DNA of 64,000 nucleotides, taken from contig NZ_CP135164.1 of the NCBI RefSeq assembly GCF_001940225.2, forward strand, positions 248,001 to 312,000, read 5' to 3'. Positions within the stretch are counted from its first letter, which is position 1. Every line of letters begins with the position of its first letter. Source of the DNA: Roseburia sp. 499. Its GTDB lineage: Bacteria > Bacillota > Clostridia > Lachnospirales > Lachnospiraceae. Positions 43,624 to 51,017 of the stretch are shown here, piece by piece. A program made the position numbers and the translations under genes. Below the pieces are notes generated by a model, which was not told where the DNA came from, did no database searches, and was given only the letters and a program-made list of their open reading frames with translations.

Positions 43624-44109
43624 ATGTACGATTGTGGATTTACAAAAGGGAATAATTGGTTTAGATATCGAACAGGTGCTTTTATTATTAAGGATAATAA
43701 AATTCTTTTTGTAAAAAGTAAAATTGGTGGATACTATTATGTGCTTGGTGGTGGTGTGCATTTAGGTGAAACATCTGAGAAATGTATTGAACGAGAAGTT
43801 TTTGAAGAAACGGGAATAAAGGCACAAGTAGAGCGTCTTGCGGTTGTATGTGAAAATTTCTTTAAAGGAATTGGAGGTACGATAGACGGTTTAGATTGTC
43901 ATACAATGGAATTCTATTACATTATGAAAATGCAAGAAGATAATGTAAATACGGGAGATGGTATGACTGATGACGGCGAGGTATTAGTATGGTTGCCTAT
44001 TGAAGAAATTCCGAACAATGAAATAAAACCATCATTTATAAAGGATTATATAGATGAAATTATTACTGGAGAAAATGTATTACATATCATATGGGAAAAA
44101 GATAGATAG
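43624..44109 (+). CDS. NUDIX hydrolase
   Basis: A 161-residue hydrolase of nucleoside-diphosphate-linked substrates. The Nudix box is GGGVHLGETSEKCIEREVFEETGI, matching Gx5Ex7REUxEExGU. Upstream VKSKIGGYYYVLGG and downstream FYYIMKM, LVWLPIEEIP are typical. The substrate is not predictable. The start at 43624 follows TTGGAGG. It sits alone between the DUF2442 gene and a dead insertion sequence, with its own terminator. A 190-base gap before it holds nothing else recognisable. Confidence 0.9.
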   Translation: MYDCGFTKGNNWFRYRTGAFIIKDNKILFVKSKIGGYYYVLGGGVHLGETSEKCIEREVFEETGIKAQVERLAVVCENFFKGIGGTIDGLDCHTMEFYYIMKMQEDNVNTGDGMTDDGEVLVWLPIEEIPNNEIKPSFIKDYIDEIITGENVLHIIWEKDR

Positions 44110-44126
44110 AGCCGTTTATTGCAAAA

Positions 44127-44158
44127 AGATACTGGACATTGTGCCAGTGTCTTTTTTT
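44127..44158 (+). terminator. Terminator of NUDIX gene
   Basis: AGATACTGG pairs with CCAGTGTCT (one wobble), then T7. Confidence 0.9.
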
Positions 44159-44248
44159 AAATCCCGAAAATACCGAAATATTTAGATGAAATATTATATA
44201 AATCCCACTTTGCAAAGTGTGGCTACGGAGTTATAATATTTATATAAA

Positions 44249-45514
44249 CCTTAATCCGTGAAACTTGTTAACCCAGTTTATGGCTTGTTCTTGATAAATA
44301 CAAGGCGTAACACGGTTCTATTTCCAGTTTCTGTTTTCCACCAATTGGTGAAGAAAAAATATAATAAATATGTACATTTCCTATGATTTCAGCGCCTCAT
44401 ATAGTAAAATATAAGTATCAATATACGAGGTGGATGCTTATGAAAAAACTTGTAATCGAATTCTCCAATGAAAGATTAATTACTCCCAGTGGATTATCTC
44501 TTGTGGGACAGATGCTTGGCAAAAGCAATTTCATTAAAAAAGTGTAATAACATGAAAGTTGATGGCAAACGATCCCAGAGTCAAATCAAAAATGGAGATA
44601 TTCTTCTTTCTTACATCGGACTTCTTTGTCAGGGCAAGACTTCACATGACGCCATTAATGAGATGTCTGATGATCCTGAGTATTACAAGCTCGCTCTTGG
44701 CATCACAAGAGCGATTCCGTCTGCTGAGACATTACGTCAGCGCATGGATGAAATAGGGTCTTCGTTGAGAGAAGAAATTCTAAATGCAAATGTTGCCATG
44801 TTTAATACCTTCCATGTTCAGCCTTCGGCATTAGAGTCCGGGTTAGTTCCTTTGGATCTTCATGGAAAGATGTAACGTATACAGATTCCGAAGGAGAATC
44901 CAAAACCATTACCATGCGTATTGTATATGAGGTGATTGAACGCACAACTGATAAAAACGGGCAGTTCCTTCTGATTCCCGATATCGAGTGCAATACCATA
45001 TGGACCAATCTTGGATGGAGCGATGATGATATCATAAAAGGTTATCATGCTCACGGAGAATGTGAACAATTCCACAGTGAAATCAAGACGGATATGGATG
45101 TTGAAAGACTTCCATCAGGAAAATTTGATACAAATGAGCTGGTCCTTGAATTAACTGTGCTTGCATATAATATTTTGCGACTAATAGGTCAGGAGTCGCT
45201 GAAAAGCAAGCGGGCGCCTAAAAAAAACATCCTGTCAAAAGAAGACGTATCAGAACCGTTATCGGGAATCTGATTCAAATCGCCGGACATGTAACAACTC
45301 ATGGGCGACGGATTGCCTTGGCAATTGGTTGCAGTAATGTATGGCGTCATGCATTTATGGATGTATATAATCGTTTTGCTTTGGCCTAAAAACATAAATC
45401 AGAAATAGGCTTGTTAGGGTGTGCAATTTTTGCGTTTATAATCTGAAAACGAAAATAAAATACGCAACAAACTGGAATTAAGTATTTAGATTCGTTGTAA
45501 AGTAATGCACAAAT
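44249..45514 (+). mobile_element. Decayed IS1380-family copy
   Basis: Starts with the left end CCTTAATCCGTGAAACTTG, identical to the intact copy at 45811, and runs collinear with it. It has an internal 399-base deletion and has lost the right terminal repeat: at 45514 it joins directly to the remnant of an excisionase-like gene. Confidence 0.88.
44440..45389 (+). pseudogene. Defective IS1380-family transposase
   Basis: The same protein as the intact copy (46005) but with two lesions. An extra A in the run after TTCATT shifts the frame at about codon 32. A deletion corresponding to 46435-46833 of the intact copy removes 133 codons, including the central DDE catalytic part (RMDAGNDAAENLG). The junction GGATCTT|CATGG lies at a shared TCTT, a four-base microhomology. 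Confidence 0.9.
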
Positions 45515-45679
45515 GCTAAAGCAATGGGAAAAGATGCTCAATATGTTCGTATTGGAATACAACAAGGAATTCTGAAGTTTGGAACAGCGATGAAAATCGG
45601 TGCTTCGAGAGAATTCAGCTATTATTGCCCAGATAAGAAAGTATGGGAAGAAACCGGATATTTTAATAACGATGTATGA
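45515..45679 (+). pseudogene. Remnant of excisionase-like gene from another element
   Basis: 54 codons homologous to the C-terminal two thirds of the protein at 34143: AKAMGKDAQYVRIGIQQG, then LKFGTAMKIGASREFSYYC and KKVWEETGYFN. The 5' part was removed by the neighbouring insertion sequence. About 130 bases of non-coding DNA separate it from the split att site. It is evidence for a second, related element integrated at rpsI. Confidence 0.85.
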
Positions 45680-45810
45680 AAATTCTTTTGACATGTTTTG
45701 TTAATGATAACAGTAAAATGGTTAGTATGCAATAAAATAATTTGAAGGAAACAAATAAATGAAATTGGCAGATAGGTTTTGAAATAAGGCTATCAAAACG
45801 TTAACAAAGA

Positions 45811-47540
45811 CCTTAATCCGTGAAACTTGATAACCTTATTTCGGGCGTATACCCGATAAATACTGGGTGTAACACGGTTTCATTTCTAGTTTTTGTTTTC
45901 ACCCAATGGGTGAAGATAAAAACATATGACTTTCTCATATTTCCTCTGTGTTTTTAGCACCTCATATAGTAAAATATAAGTATCAATATATGAGGTGGAT
46001 ATTTATGAAAAAACTCGTAATCGAATTTTCCAATGAAAGACTAATTACTCCCAGCGGATTATCTCTTGTGGGACAGATGCTTGGCAAAAGCAGCTTCATT
46101 AAAAAGTGCAATAACATGAAGGTTGATGGCAAACGTTCCCAGAGCCAAATCAAAAACGGAGATATTCTTCTTTCTTATATCGGACTTCTTTGTCAGGGCA
46201 AGACTTCTTATGATGCTATCAATGAGATGTCTGATGATCCTGAGTATTACAAGCTTGCTCTTGGTATCACAAGGGCGATTCCATCTGCTGAGACCTTACG
46301 TCAGCGTATGGATGATATAGGGTCTTCATTGAGGGAAGAAATCCTAAATGCAAATGTTGCCATGTTTCATACCTTCCATGTTCAGCCTTCCGCATTAGAA
46401 TCCGGGTTAGTTCCTTTGGATCTTGACGTCACTCCTATGGATAATTCAAAAACACATAAGGAAGGAGTTGCACACACATACAAAGGATTTGATGGTTATG
46501 CACCAATGATGGCATACATTGGCACAGAAGGCTTTCTTGCAAATACGGAGCTACGGGAAGGAAGTCAGCATTGCCAGTGCAATACACCCGCATTTTTAAA
46601 GCAGACACTTCGGCTTGGACATCAACTGACAGACAAGCAACTGTTGGTTCGTATGGACGCAGGGAATGATGCTGCTGAAAACTTAGGCATTCTAATCGAA
46701 GACGGTTCCTGGTTTATTGTAAAAAGAAATCTTCGAAGAGGTGAATCCAAAGAAGATTGGATTGCCAAAGTAAAGGAATGCTGTAAGGACATCCGTAATC
46801 CTCGTGATGGAAAAACTGTTTACATAGGTTCTTCGTGGAAAGATGTAGCGTATACAGATTCCGAAGGAGAATCAAAAACCATTACCATGCGCATTGTATA
46901 TGAGGTGATTGAACGAACAACCGATAAAAACGGACAGTTCCTTCTGGTTCCGGATATCGAGTGCAATACGATATGGACCAATCTCGGCTGGAGCGATGAT
47001 GATATCATAAATGGCTATCATGCTCACGGCGAATGCGAACAGTTTCACAGTGAAATCAAGACGGATATGGATGTTGAAAGACTTCCATCCGGCAAATTTG
47101 ATACAAATGAGCTGGTCCTTGAATTAACTGTGCTTGCGTATAATATTTTGCGATTAATAGGTCAGGAGTCGTTAAAAAGCAGGCGAGCTCCTAAAACAAA
47201 ACACCCTGTTAAAAGAAGACGTATCAGAACCGTGATAGGGAATCTGATTCAAATCGCCGGACATGTAACAACTCATGGACGACGGATTGTCTTGGCAATT
47301 GGTTGCAGTAATGTATGGCGTCATGCATTTATGGATGTTTATAAGCGTTTTGCTCTGGCCTAAGAATACAAAACAGAAAAAGGCTTGTTAAGGTGCGTCA
47401 TTTTTGCACCTTATAAGCTGCAAATAGATATAAATCTCGCAACAAACAGGAATTGTGTACTAAAATTCGGTGTAAAGCAATGAATAACATTGATTCTGGG
47501 CAGTTCCTGTAAAAAAACAACTAAGTTTCACGGATTCAGG
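45811..47540 (+). mobile_element. Intact IS1380-family element inside an att core
   Basis: 1,730 bases bounded by CCTTAATCCGTGAAACTTG and, inverted, CCTGAATCCGTGAAACTTA. It is flanked by AAAGA direct repeats (45806-45810 and 47541-47545). Removing it and one repeat restores AACAAAGAGATAATC, the att core with its usual flank. The target duplication could be read as four or five bases. Confidence 0.92.
46005..47363 (+). CDS. IS1380-family transposase
   Basis: A 452-residue DDE transposase. The N-terminal LVIEFSNERLITPSGLSLVGQM and the GDILLSYIGLLCQGK block match the family. The catalytic region has PLDLDVTPMDNSKTHKEG (first D), LLVRMDAGNDAAEN (second D), and HGECEQFHSEIKTDMDVERLPSG with the final Glu and the conserved K-D/E-ERLPSG block. 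The ATG at 46005 follows TGAGGTGG; an upstream in-frame extension is not needed. The coding sequence looks undamaged, so the element may be active. Confidence 0.93.
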   Translation: MKKLVIEFSNERLITPSGLSLVGQMLGKSSFIKKCNNMKVDGKRSQSQIKNGDILLSYIGLLCQGKTSYDAINEMSDDPEYYKLALGITRAIPSAETLRQRMDDIGSSLREEILNANVAMFHTFHVQPSALESGLVPLDLDVTPMDNSKTHKEGVAHTYKGFDGYAPMMAYIGTEGFLANTELREGSQHCQCNTPAFLKQTLRLGHQLTDKQLLVRMDAGNDAAENLGILIEDGSWFIVKRNLRRGESKEDWIAKVKECCKDIRNPRDGKTVYIGSSWKDVAYTDSEGESKTITMRIVYEVIERTTDKNGQFLLVPDIECNTIWTNLGWSDDDIINGYHAHGECEQFHSEIKTDMDVERLPSGKFDTNELVLELTVLAYNILRLIGQESLKSRRAPKTKHPVKRRRIRTVIGNLIQIAGHVTTHGRRIVLAIGCSNVWRHAFMDVYKRFALA

Positions 47541-47552
47541 AAAGAGATAATC
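47541..47552 (+). repeat. att core copy 3, split by IS1380 element
   Basis: AAAGAGATAATC followed by AATTTCACAATCC; the left part AACAAAGA lies at 45803-45810 on the other side of the insertion sequence. Confidence 0.85.
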
Positions 47553-47598
47553 AATTTCACAATCCAAAGCGTCTCAGGACGTTTCAGAACAGTATATT

Positions 47599-47632
47599 AC
47601 ACTCCAGGACATTTGTCTTGGGGTGTTTTTTG
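47599..47632 (+). terminator. Terminator next to att copy 3
   Basis: ACACTCCAGGAC pairs with GTCTTGGGGTGT (wobbles), then T6. It follows the same ACGTC-type palindrome context as at copies 2 and 4. Confidence 0.85.
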
Positions 47633-47735
47633 TGAGAACTGTGGTAAAATGTATTTGTATGAAATAATTGAATATTTGTATATTTGGATAGTAATCATAA
47701 TATAGATAGTACATCTACATGAAAGGAGCATAGTT

Positions 47736-47966
47736 ATGACAACCATAAGTACAAAGAGTGGAAAAGTGATAAAATTTGTATCTAGTGAAGAAGAGAAAAC
47801 TACGCTTACAGTATCTGATAGTGAAATGGATGCTCGTGCTACAGAGGCTGTTAAAGCAGCTATAAACAAATCAAAAATATGTAAAAAGCCAGTAGCGGGA
47901 TATGACAAAGAAAAAAGAGTGGCATATATCGAATATGCAAATGGTGAAAGAAAATATGCAAAGTAA
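47736..47966 (+). CDS. Small partner of zeta-like kinase
   Basis: A 76-residue acidic-to-basic protein: MTTISTKSGKVIKFVSSEEEK, then ATEAVKAAINKSKICKKPVAG and DKEKRVAYIEYANGERKYA. No domain is recognised. It overlaps the kinase start by 11 bases and precedes it, the position of an antitoxin, which is the reason for suggesting that role. AAAGGAGCATAGTT provides a good ribosome site. Confidence 0.7.
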   Translation: MTTISTKSGKVIKFVSSEEEKTTLTVSDSEMDARATEAVKAAINKSKICKKPVAGYDKEKRVAYIEYANGERKYAK

Positions 47967-48507
47967 AAAGCCAATGATTCCTGTGTTAGCTGGTCCGAAT
48001 GGTTCGGGTAAAAGAACAATTACAACGTTTTTTGACAAAGTTGGTAAATACACGAATGCGGATGATATTGTTGCAGCAACTGGAATGGATAACATGGAAG
48101 CAGCCATATTAGTAGATAAAATGAGATATGAGTCTATTGATAAAAAAGAAGATTTTACTTTTGAAACGGTATTATCATCTCAGTACAAATTAAACATATT
48201 AAGAAAGGCAAAGGAAGAAGGCTATTTTATTAAGTGTGTATTTGTATTAACTATTGACCCTAAAATCAATATCACTAGAATAGAATCACGAGTGGCATCG
48301 GGCGGTCATAGTGTTGAAAGTTCAAAAGTGATTGAAAGATTTTACAAATCAATCAATAATATTAAAGAACTGCTCGAAATATGTGATATTATGCATGTTT
48401 ATGATAATACAGAAACGCCTAAAAGAATTATTCGTAAGCATAAAGATGATATATCGATTTATCCAAATGAGTATTGGGGAGAAAAGGATATATTAGAACT
48501 ATTTTAA
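47956..48507 (+). CDS. Zeta-toxin-like P-loop kinase
   Basis: A 183-residue kinase of the zeta toxin/UDP-N-acetylglucosamine kinase group. Walker A is AGPNGSGKRTITTFF; the usual Ser of GKS/T is replaced by Arg, followed by Thr. NADDIVAATGMDNMEAA, the lid region EDFTFETVLSSQYKL, CVFVLTIDPKINITRIESRV with the sugar-nucleotide region GGHSVESSKVIERFYKS, and VYDNTETPKRIIRKH complete the fold. An upstream ATG at 47941 is also possible, but the 47956 start has GGTGAAAG. If toxic, it would phosphorylate cell-wall precursors; the P-loop change makes activity uncertain. Confidence 0.82.
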   Translation: MQSKKPMIPVLAGPNGSGKRTITTFFDKVGKYTNADDIVAATGMDNMEAAILVDKMRYESIDKKEDFTFETVLSSQYKLNILRKAKEEGYFIKCVFVLTIDPKINITRIESRVASGGHSVESSKVIERFYKSINNIKELLEICDIMHVYDNTETPKRIIRKHKDDISIYPNEYWGEKDILELF

Positions 48508-48620
48508 TAGTTAGTGGTAGCGATAGGAAGTTGTGGGCGGTCCTCAACATAAAACACATATGCAACACCACCAACCCCAAATCCCTTATTTCAGGGCTTT
48601 TCTAGCTCTCAAAACATTAA

Positions 48621-48633
48621 CAAAGAGATAATC
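48621..48633 (+). repeat. att core copy 4
   Basis: CAAAGAGATAATC, identical to the rpsI end, with flanks AAAACATTAA and AATTTTACAATCCAGAACGTC. Confidence 0.85.
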
Positions 48634-48679
48634 AATTTTACAATCCAGAACGTCTCAGGACGTTTCAGAAATGCTTATT

Positions 48680-48711
48680 ACATCCCAGGACTTCGTTCTG
48701 GGATGTTTTTG
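48680..48711 (+). terminator. Terminator next to att copy 4
   Basis: ACATCCCAG pairs with CTGGGATGT, then T5, matching the one at 42779. Confidence 0.88.
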
Positions 48712-48726
48712 TATAAAAAAATAAAA

Positions 48727-48741
48727 AAGTATGATATACTT
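48727..48741. promoter_or_regulatory. Palindromic operator/promoter of DUF4160 pair 2
   Basis: AAGTATGATATACTT, identical to the site at 42826-42840 and at the same distance from the gene. Confidence 0.5.
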
Positions 48742-48782
48742 TATATAAGCAAGTCAAAATGATTATTTGGAGGTGAAACAGC

Positions 48783-49043
48783 TTGCCAGAAATATCATTA
48801 TTTTATGGAATTCGAGTTACTATGTATTATGATGATTATAATCCACCTCATTTCCATGCAGAGTACAATGGAAATAAAGCAATTATTGAAATTGATACGG
48901 CTCGATGCATTAAGGGTGCTTTGCCATCAAGACAACTAAAGTTGATTTTAGCGTGGTGTGTTCTGCATCAAGATGAGTTGATGCAGAATTGGGAATTATC
49001 TAAAGATGGAAAACCGTTAAATAGAATTAATCCACTTGTATAG
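48783..49043 (+). CDS. DUF4160 protein, copy 2 (TTG start)
   Basis: 86 residues identical to the protein at 42883, but encoded with 13 synonymous differences and a TTG start in place of ATG. The Shine-Dalgarno region TTGGAGGTGAAACA is conserved, so TTG is used at the same position. The weaker start could lower its level relative to copy 1. It is followed by DUF2442 copy 2 after 12 bases. Confidence 0.88.
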   Translation: MPEISLFYGIRVTMYYDDYNPPHFHAEYNGNKAIIEIDTARCIKGALPSRQLKLILAWCVLHQDELMQNWELSKDGKPLNRINPLV

Positions 49044-49055
49044 GAGGTGACGTTT

Positions 49056-49331
49056 ATGTTTCCGAAAGTGGTTCAAGTAATACCAATGAAAGACTATTCA
49101 GTATTTGTGTACTTTGAAGATGGAAAAATAGTATGTTATGATATGAAAAACATGTTAGATAAAGAAGTTTTCAAACCATTGAAAGACATTTCTGTATTTG
49201 TTGATGCATGTACGGTTATGAATGATACGTTAGCATGGGATATAAGTGGAAATAGAGATGCTAGTCGATGCATTGATATTGATCCTGATACGTTGTATGA
49301 ATTGCCTTATTGCAAGGAACGAATAGCTTAG
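49056..49331 (+). CDS. DUF2442 protein, copy 2
   Basis: 91 residues, three different from copy 1 (Asn for Lys in YDMKNML, Ser for Gly in NRDASRC, Arg for Gln in CKERIA). AGGAGGTGACGTTT precedes the ATG. It is co-transcribed with DUF4160 copy 2. A terminator resembling the att-linked ones follows. Confidence 0.85.
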   Translation: MFPKVVQVIPMKDYSVFVYFEDGKIVCYDMKNMLDKEVFKPLKDISVFVDACTVMNDTLAWDISGNRDASRCIDIDPDTLYELPYCKERIA

Positions 49332-49371
49332 ATGTAAACTTATACACTATGCTTTTTAAACAAGTGTATTA

Positions 49372-49404
49372 CGCTCCAGGACAATTTGTTCTGGAGTGTT
49401 TTTT
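49372..49404 (+). terminator. Terminator after DUF2442 copy 2
   Basis: CGCTCCAGGA pairs with TTCTGGAGTG, then T6. It resembles the att-linked terminators, but no att core precedes it. It may mark a deleted unit boundary. Confidence 0.85.
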
Positions 49405-49467
49405 CGATTGATAACTGTGGTAAAATCAATTTTAATAAAAATATTTATATGGAGAGAAGGATTAATT

Positions 49468-49971
49468 ATGATAGCACCAAGAAAGATAAAACATATAGCA
49501 GAGAAAATGGAAAGAGAAAATTTGGAGTTTCGTACATTTTTGAAATGCAATGCAGATGAAAAAATATTAGATGAGCAATTTGCGAGATTACACAAGGAAT
49601 TATTTGCAGACTATGATTGCAGTAGATGCAGAAATTGTTGTAAGAGCTATTACGGAAGTATTCCTTTAGCTGATATAAAGAAAGATGCATCGCATTTGAA
49701 TATGTCTTCAGATGAATTTATTGAATTATATCTTTCTGAAAAAGATAGCGAAGGCAATTTTAAAACAAAAAATAAACCATGTGATTTTTTGCAAGAGGAC
49801 GGAAGCTGCGGATTAGGTGACTGCAAACCAGATAATTGTAAAAAATATCCATATACAAACCAGCCAGAACGTTTACATAGTTTATATAGTATGTTGGAGG
49901 CTGTTGAGGTTTGTCCGGTTGCATTTGAAATATTTGAAAGATTAAAGATAGAATATGGATTCAAAAAATAA
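49468..49971 (+). CDS. YkgJ-family cysteine-cluster protein
   Basis: A 167-residue protein with the conserved cysteine pattern of the YkgJ/Fliy family, which binds an iron-sulfur or zinc center: DCSRCRNCCKSYYG, PCDFLQEDGSCGLGDCKPDNCKKYP and EVCPVAFEIF. The biochemical role is unknown. The start at 49468 follows GGAGAGAAGG. It sits in the last relic unit of the array and may be cargo. Confidence 0.85.
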   Translation: MIAPRKIKHIAEKMERENLEFRTFLKCNADEKILDEQFARLHKELFADYDCSRCRNCCKSYYGSIPLADIKKDASHLNMSSDEFIELYLSEKDSEGNFKTKNKPCDFLQEDGSCGLGDCKPDNCKKYPYTNQPERLHSLYSMLEAVEVCPVAFEIFERLKIEYGFKK

Positions 49972-50064
49972 GGATAATATGAACTGGTATACATTATTTA
50001 GATATTGCGGATTCATGGAAAATAATGGATGAAAACAGCATTAATCAGTAGTGGAAAGATGTTA

Positions 50065-50140
50065 TGAGGCGTGGTGGGCATCCCTACGCATATAACACGT
50101 ATGCAACACCACCAACCACAAAAATATGAAAACCAGAGAT
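50065..50140 (+). repeat. Subterminal repeat at distal end of the array
   Basis: GGCGTGGTGGGCAT ... ACACGTATGCAACACCACC AACCAC matches the segments ending each unit (42634-42680 and 48528-48575). It is followed by AACCAGAGATAGGAG, a possible degenerate att core. This marks the probable right boundary of the accreted region. Confidence 0.6.
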
Positions 50141-50151
50141 AGGAGAAAAAG

Positions 50152-50853
50152 ATGGAACATATCGTAATACTGGCACATTTTATTTGTGTAACAATTGGTG
50201 CAGTTCTATTATGGGAATTGTTAAGAGGTATAGAGAAAATAAATAAGAATTTATTTGTTATTGGTATTGCGTGTTCAGACGTGTTCTTTGCATTAGATAC
50301 CTTTTGTATATATGTCAGATATTGGTGGAAAGATTTTCCATATGCTGAAATCACAAATTTAACGTGTGTTATATTGTTTGTTATATCAGTGGCATTTATT
50401 ATGTTGCATGTTAGTGTGGGAATCAAGGAAAAGACGCTGAATCTTGATTGTAAATATATTACACTTTCAATATTTATAATAATATGCTTTGTGCTTCAAT
50501 GGATATCTATATATGTAAGTACTTTGAGAAAAATACCATGGGCTTGCATTGGATACATATTTTTCTGTATTGTTGAAATAGTGTATATAAGAAAAAGAAG
50601 TAGTACAAGTTTAGATGGATGTATAAATAATGATGAAAACAAAAGTGGAAGTGATGACAATATACTTATGTATGATGGATTGACTAAGCGGGAACAGGAG
50701 ATAGCAGAGTGCATTTGTCAGGGGCTTAGTAATAAAGAAATCGCAGAGAAACTTGTAATATCTCAAAATACAGTGAGAAATCATATATATAATCTGTACA
50801 GAAAAACGGAAGTGAAGAACAAGGTTGAATTCGTAAATAAGATGAGAAAATAG
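50152..50853 (+). CDS. Membrane-bound LuxR-type regulator
   Basis: A 233-residue protein with about five hydrophobic helices (residues 3-23, 37-55, 70-92, 102-122, 125-145) and a C-terminal LuxR helix-turn-helix: LTKREQEIAECICQGLSNKEIAEKLVISQNTVRNHIYNLYRKTEV. The membrane sensor part has no named domain. The style matches LuxR regulators of Clostridia that control neighbouring membrane genes. A terminator follows and the S41 protease gene lies 165 bases downstream, a plausible target. AGATAGGAG is the ribosome site; it overlaps the array boundary. Confidence 0.88.
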   Translation: MEHIVILAHFICVTIGAVLLWELLRGIEKINKNLFVIGIACSDVFFALDTFCIYVRYWWKDFPYAEITNLTCVILFVISVAFIMLHVSVGIKEKTLNLDCKYITLSIFIIICFVLQWISIYVSTLRKIPWACIGYIFFCIVEIVYIRKRSSTSLDGCINNDENKSGSDDNILMYDGLTKREQEIAECICQGLSNKEIAEKLVISQNTVRNHIYNLYRKTEVKNKVEFVNKMRK

Positions 50854-50864
50854 CGTATTTAAAG

Positions 50865-50895
50865 GGTACTAGTACATGTGTACTAGTATCTTTTT
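50865..50895 (+). terminator. Terminator of LuxR-type gene
   Basis: GGTACTAGTACA pairs with TGTACTAGTATC around a two-base loop, then T5. The stem itself is largely self-complementary (ACTAGT). Confidence 0.85.
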
Positions 50896-51017
50896 GTATA
50901 AAAAAATTGCATGAATTGTGGAAAATGAGACATGTATACTATTTTATTTTCGATTGATTCTCTATATAATCCGACTAGAAGTTTGAATAAAGTCACAAGG
51001 TAAAAGGAGAAATAGTT

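Noticed and set aside
44860..45273. Separate small genes inside the dead IS1380 copy
   Set aside because: They are fragments of one transposase with a frameshift and a deletion.
42826..49331. CRISPR array from the repeated 13-mers
   Set aside because: Only four widely spaced copies tied to an integrase and the rpsI end; no regular spacing, spacers or cas genes.
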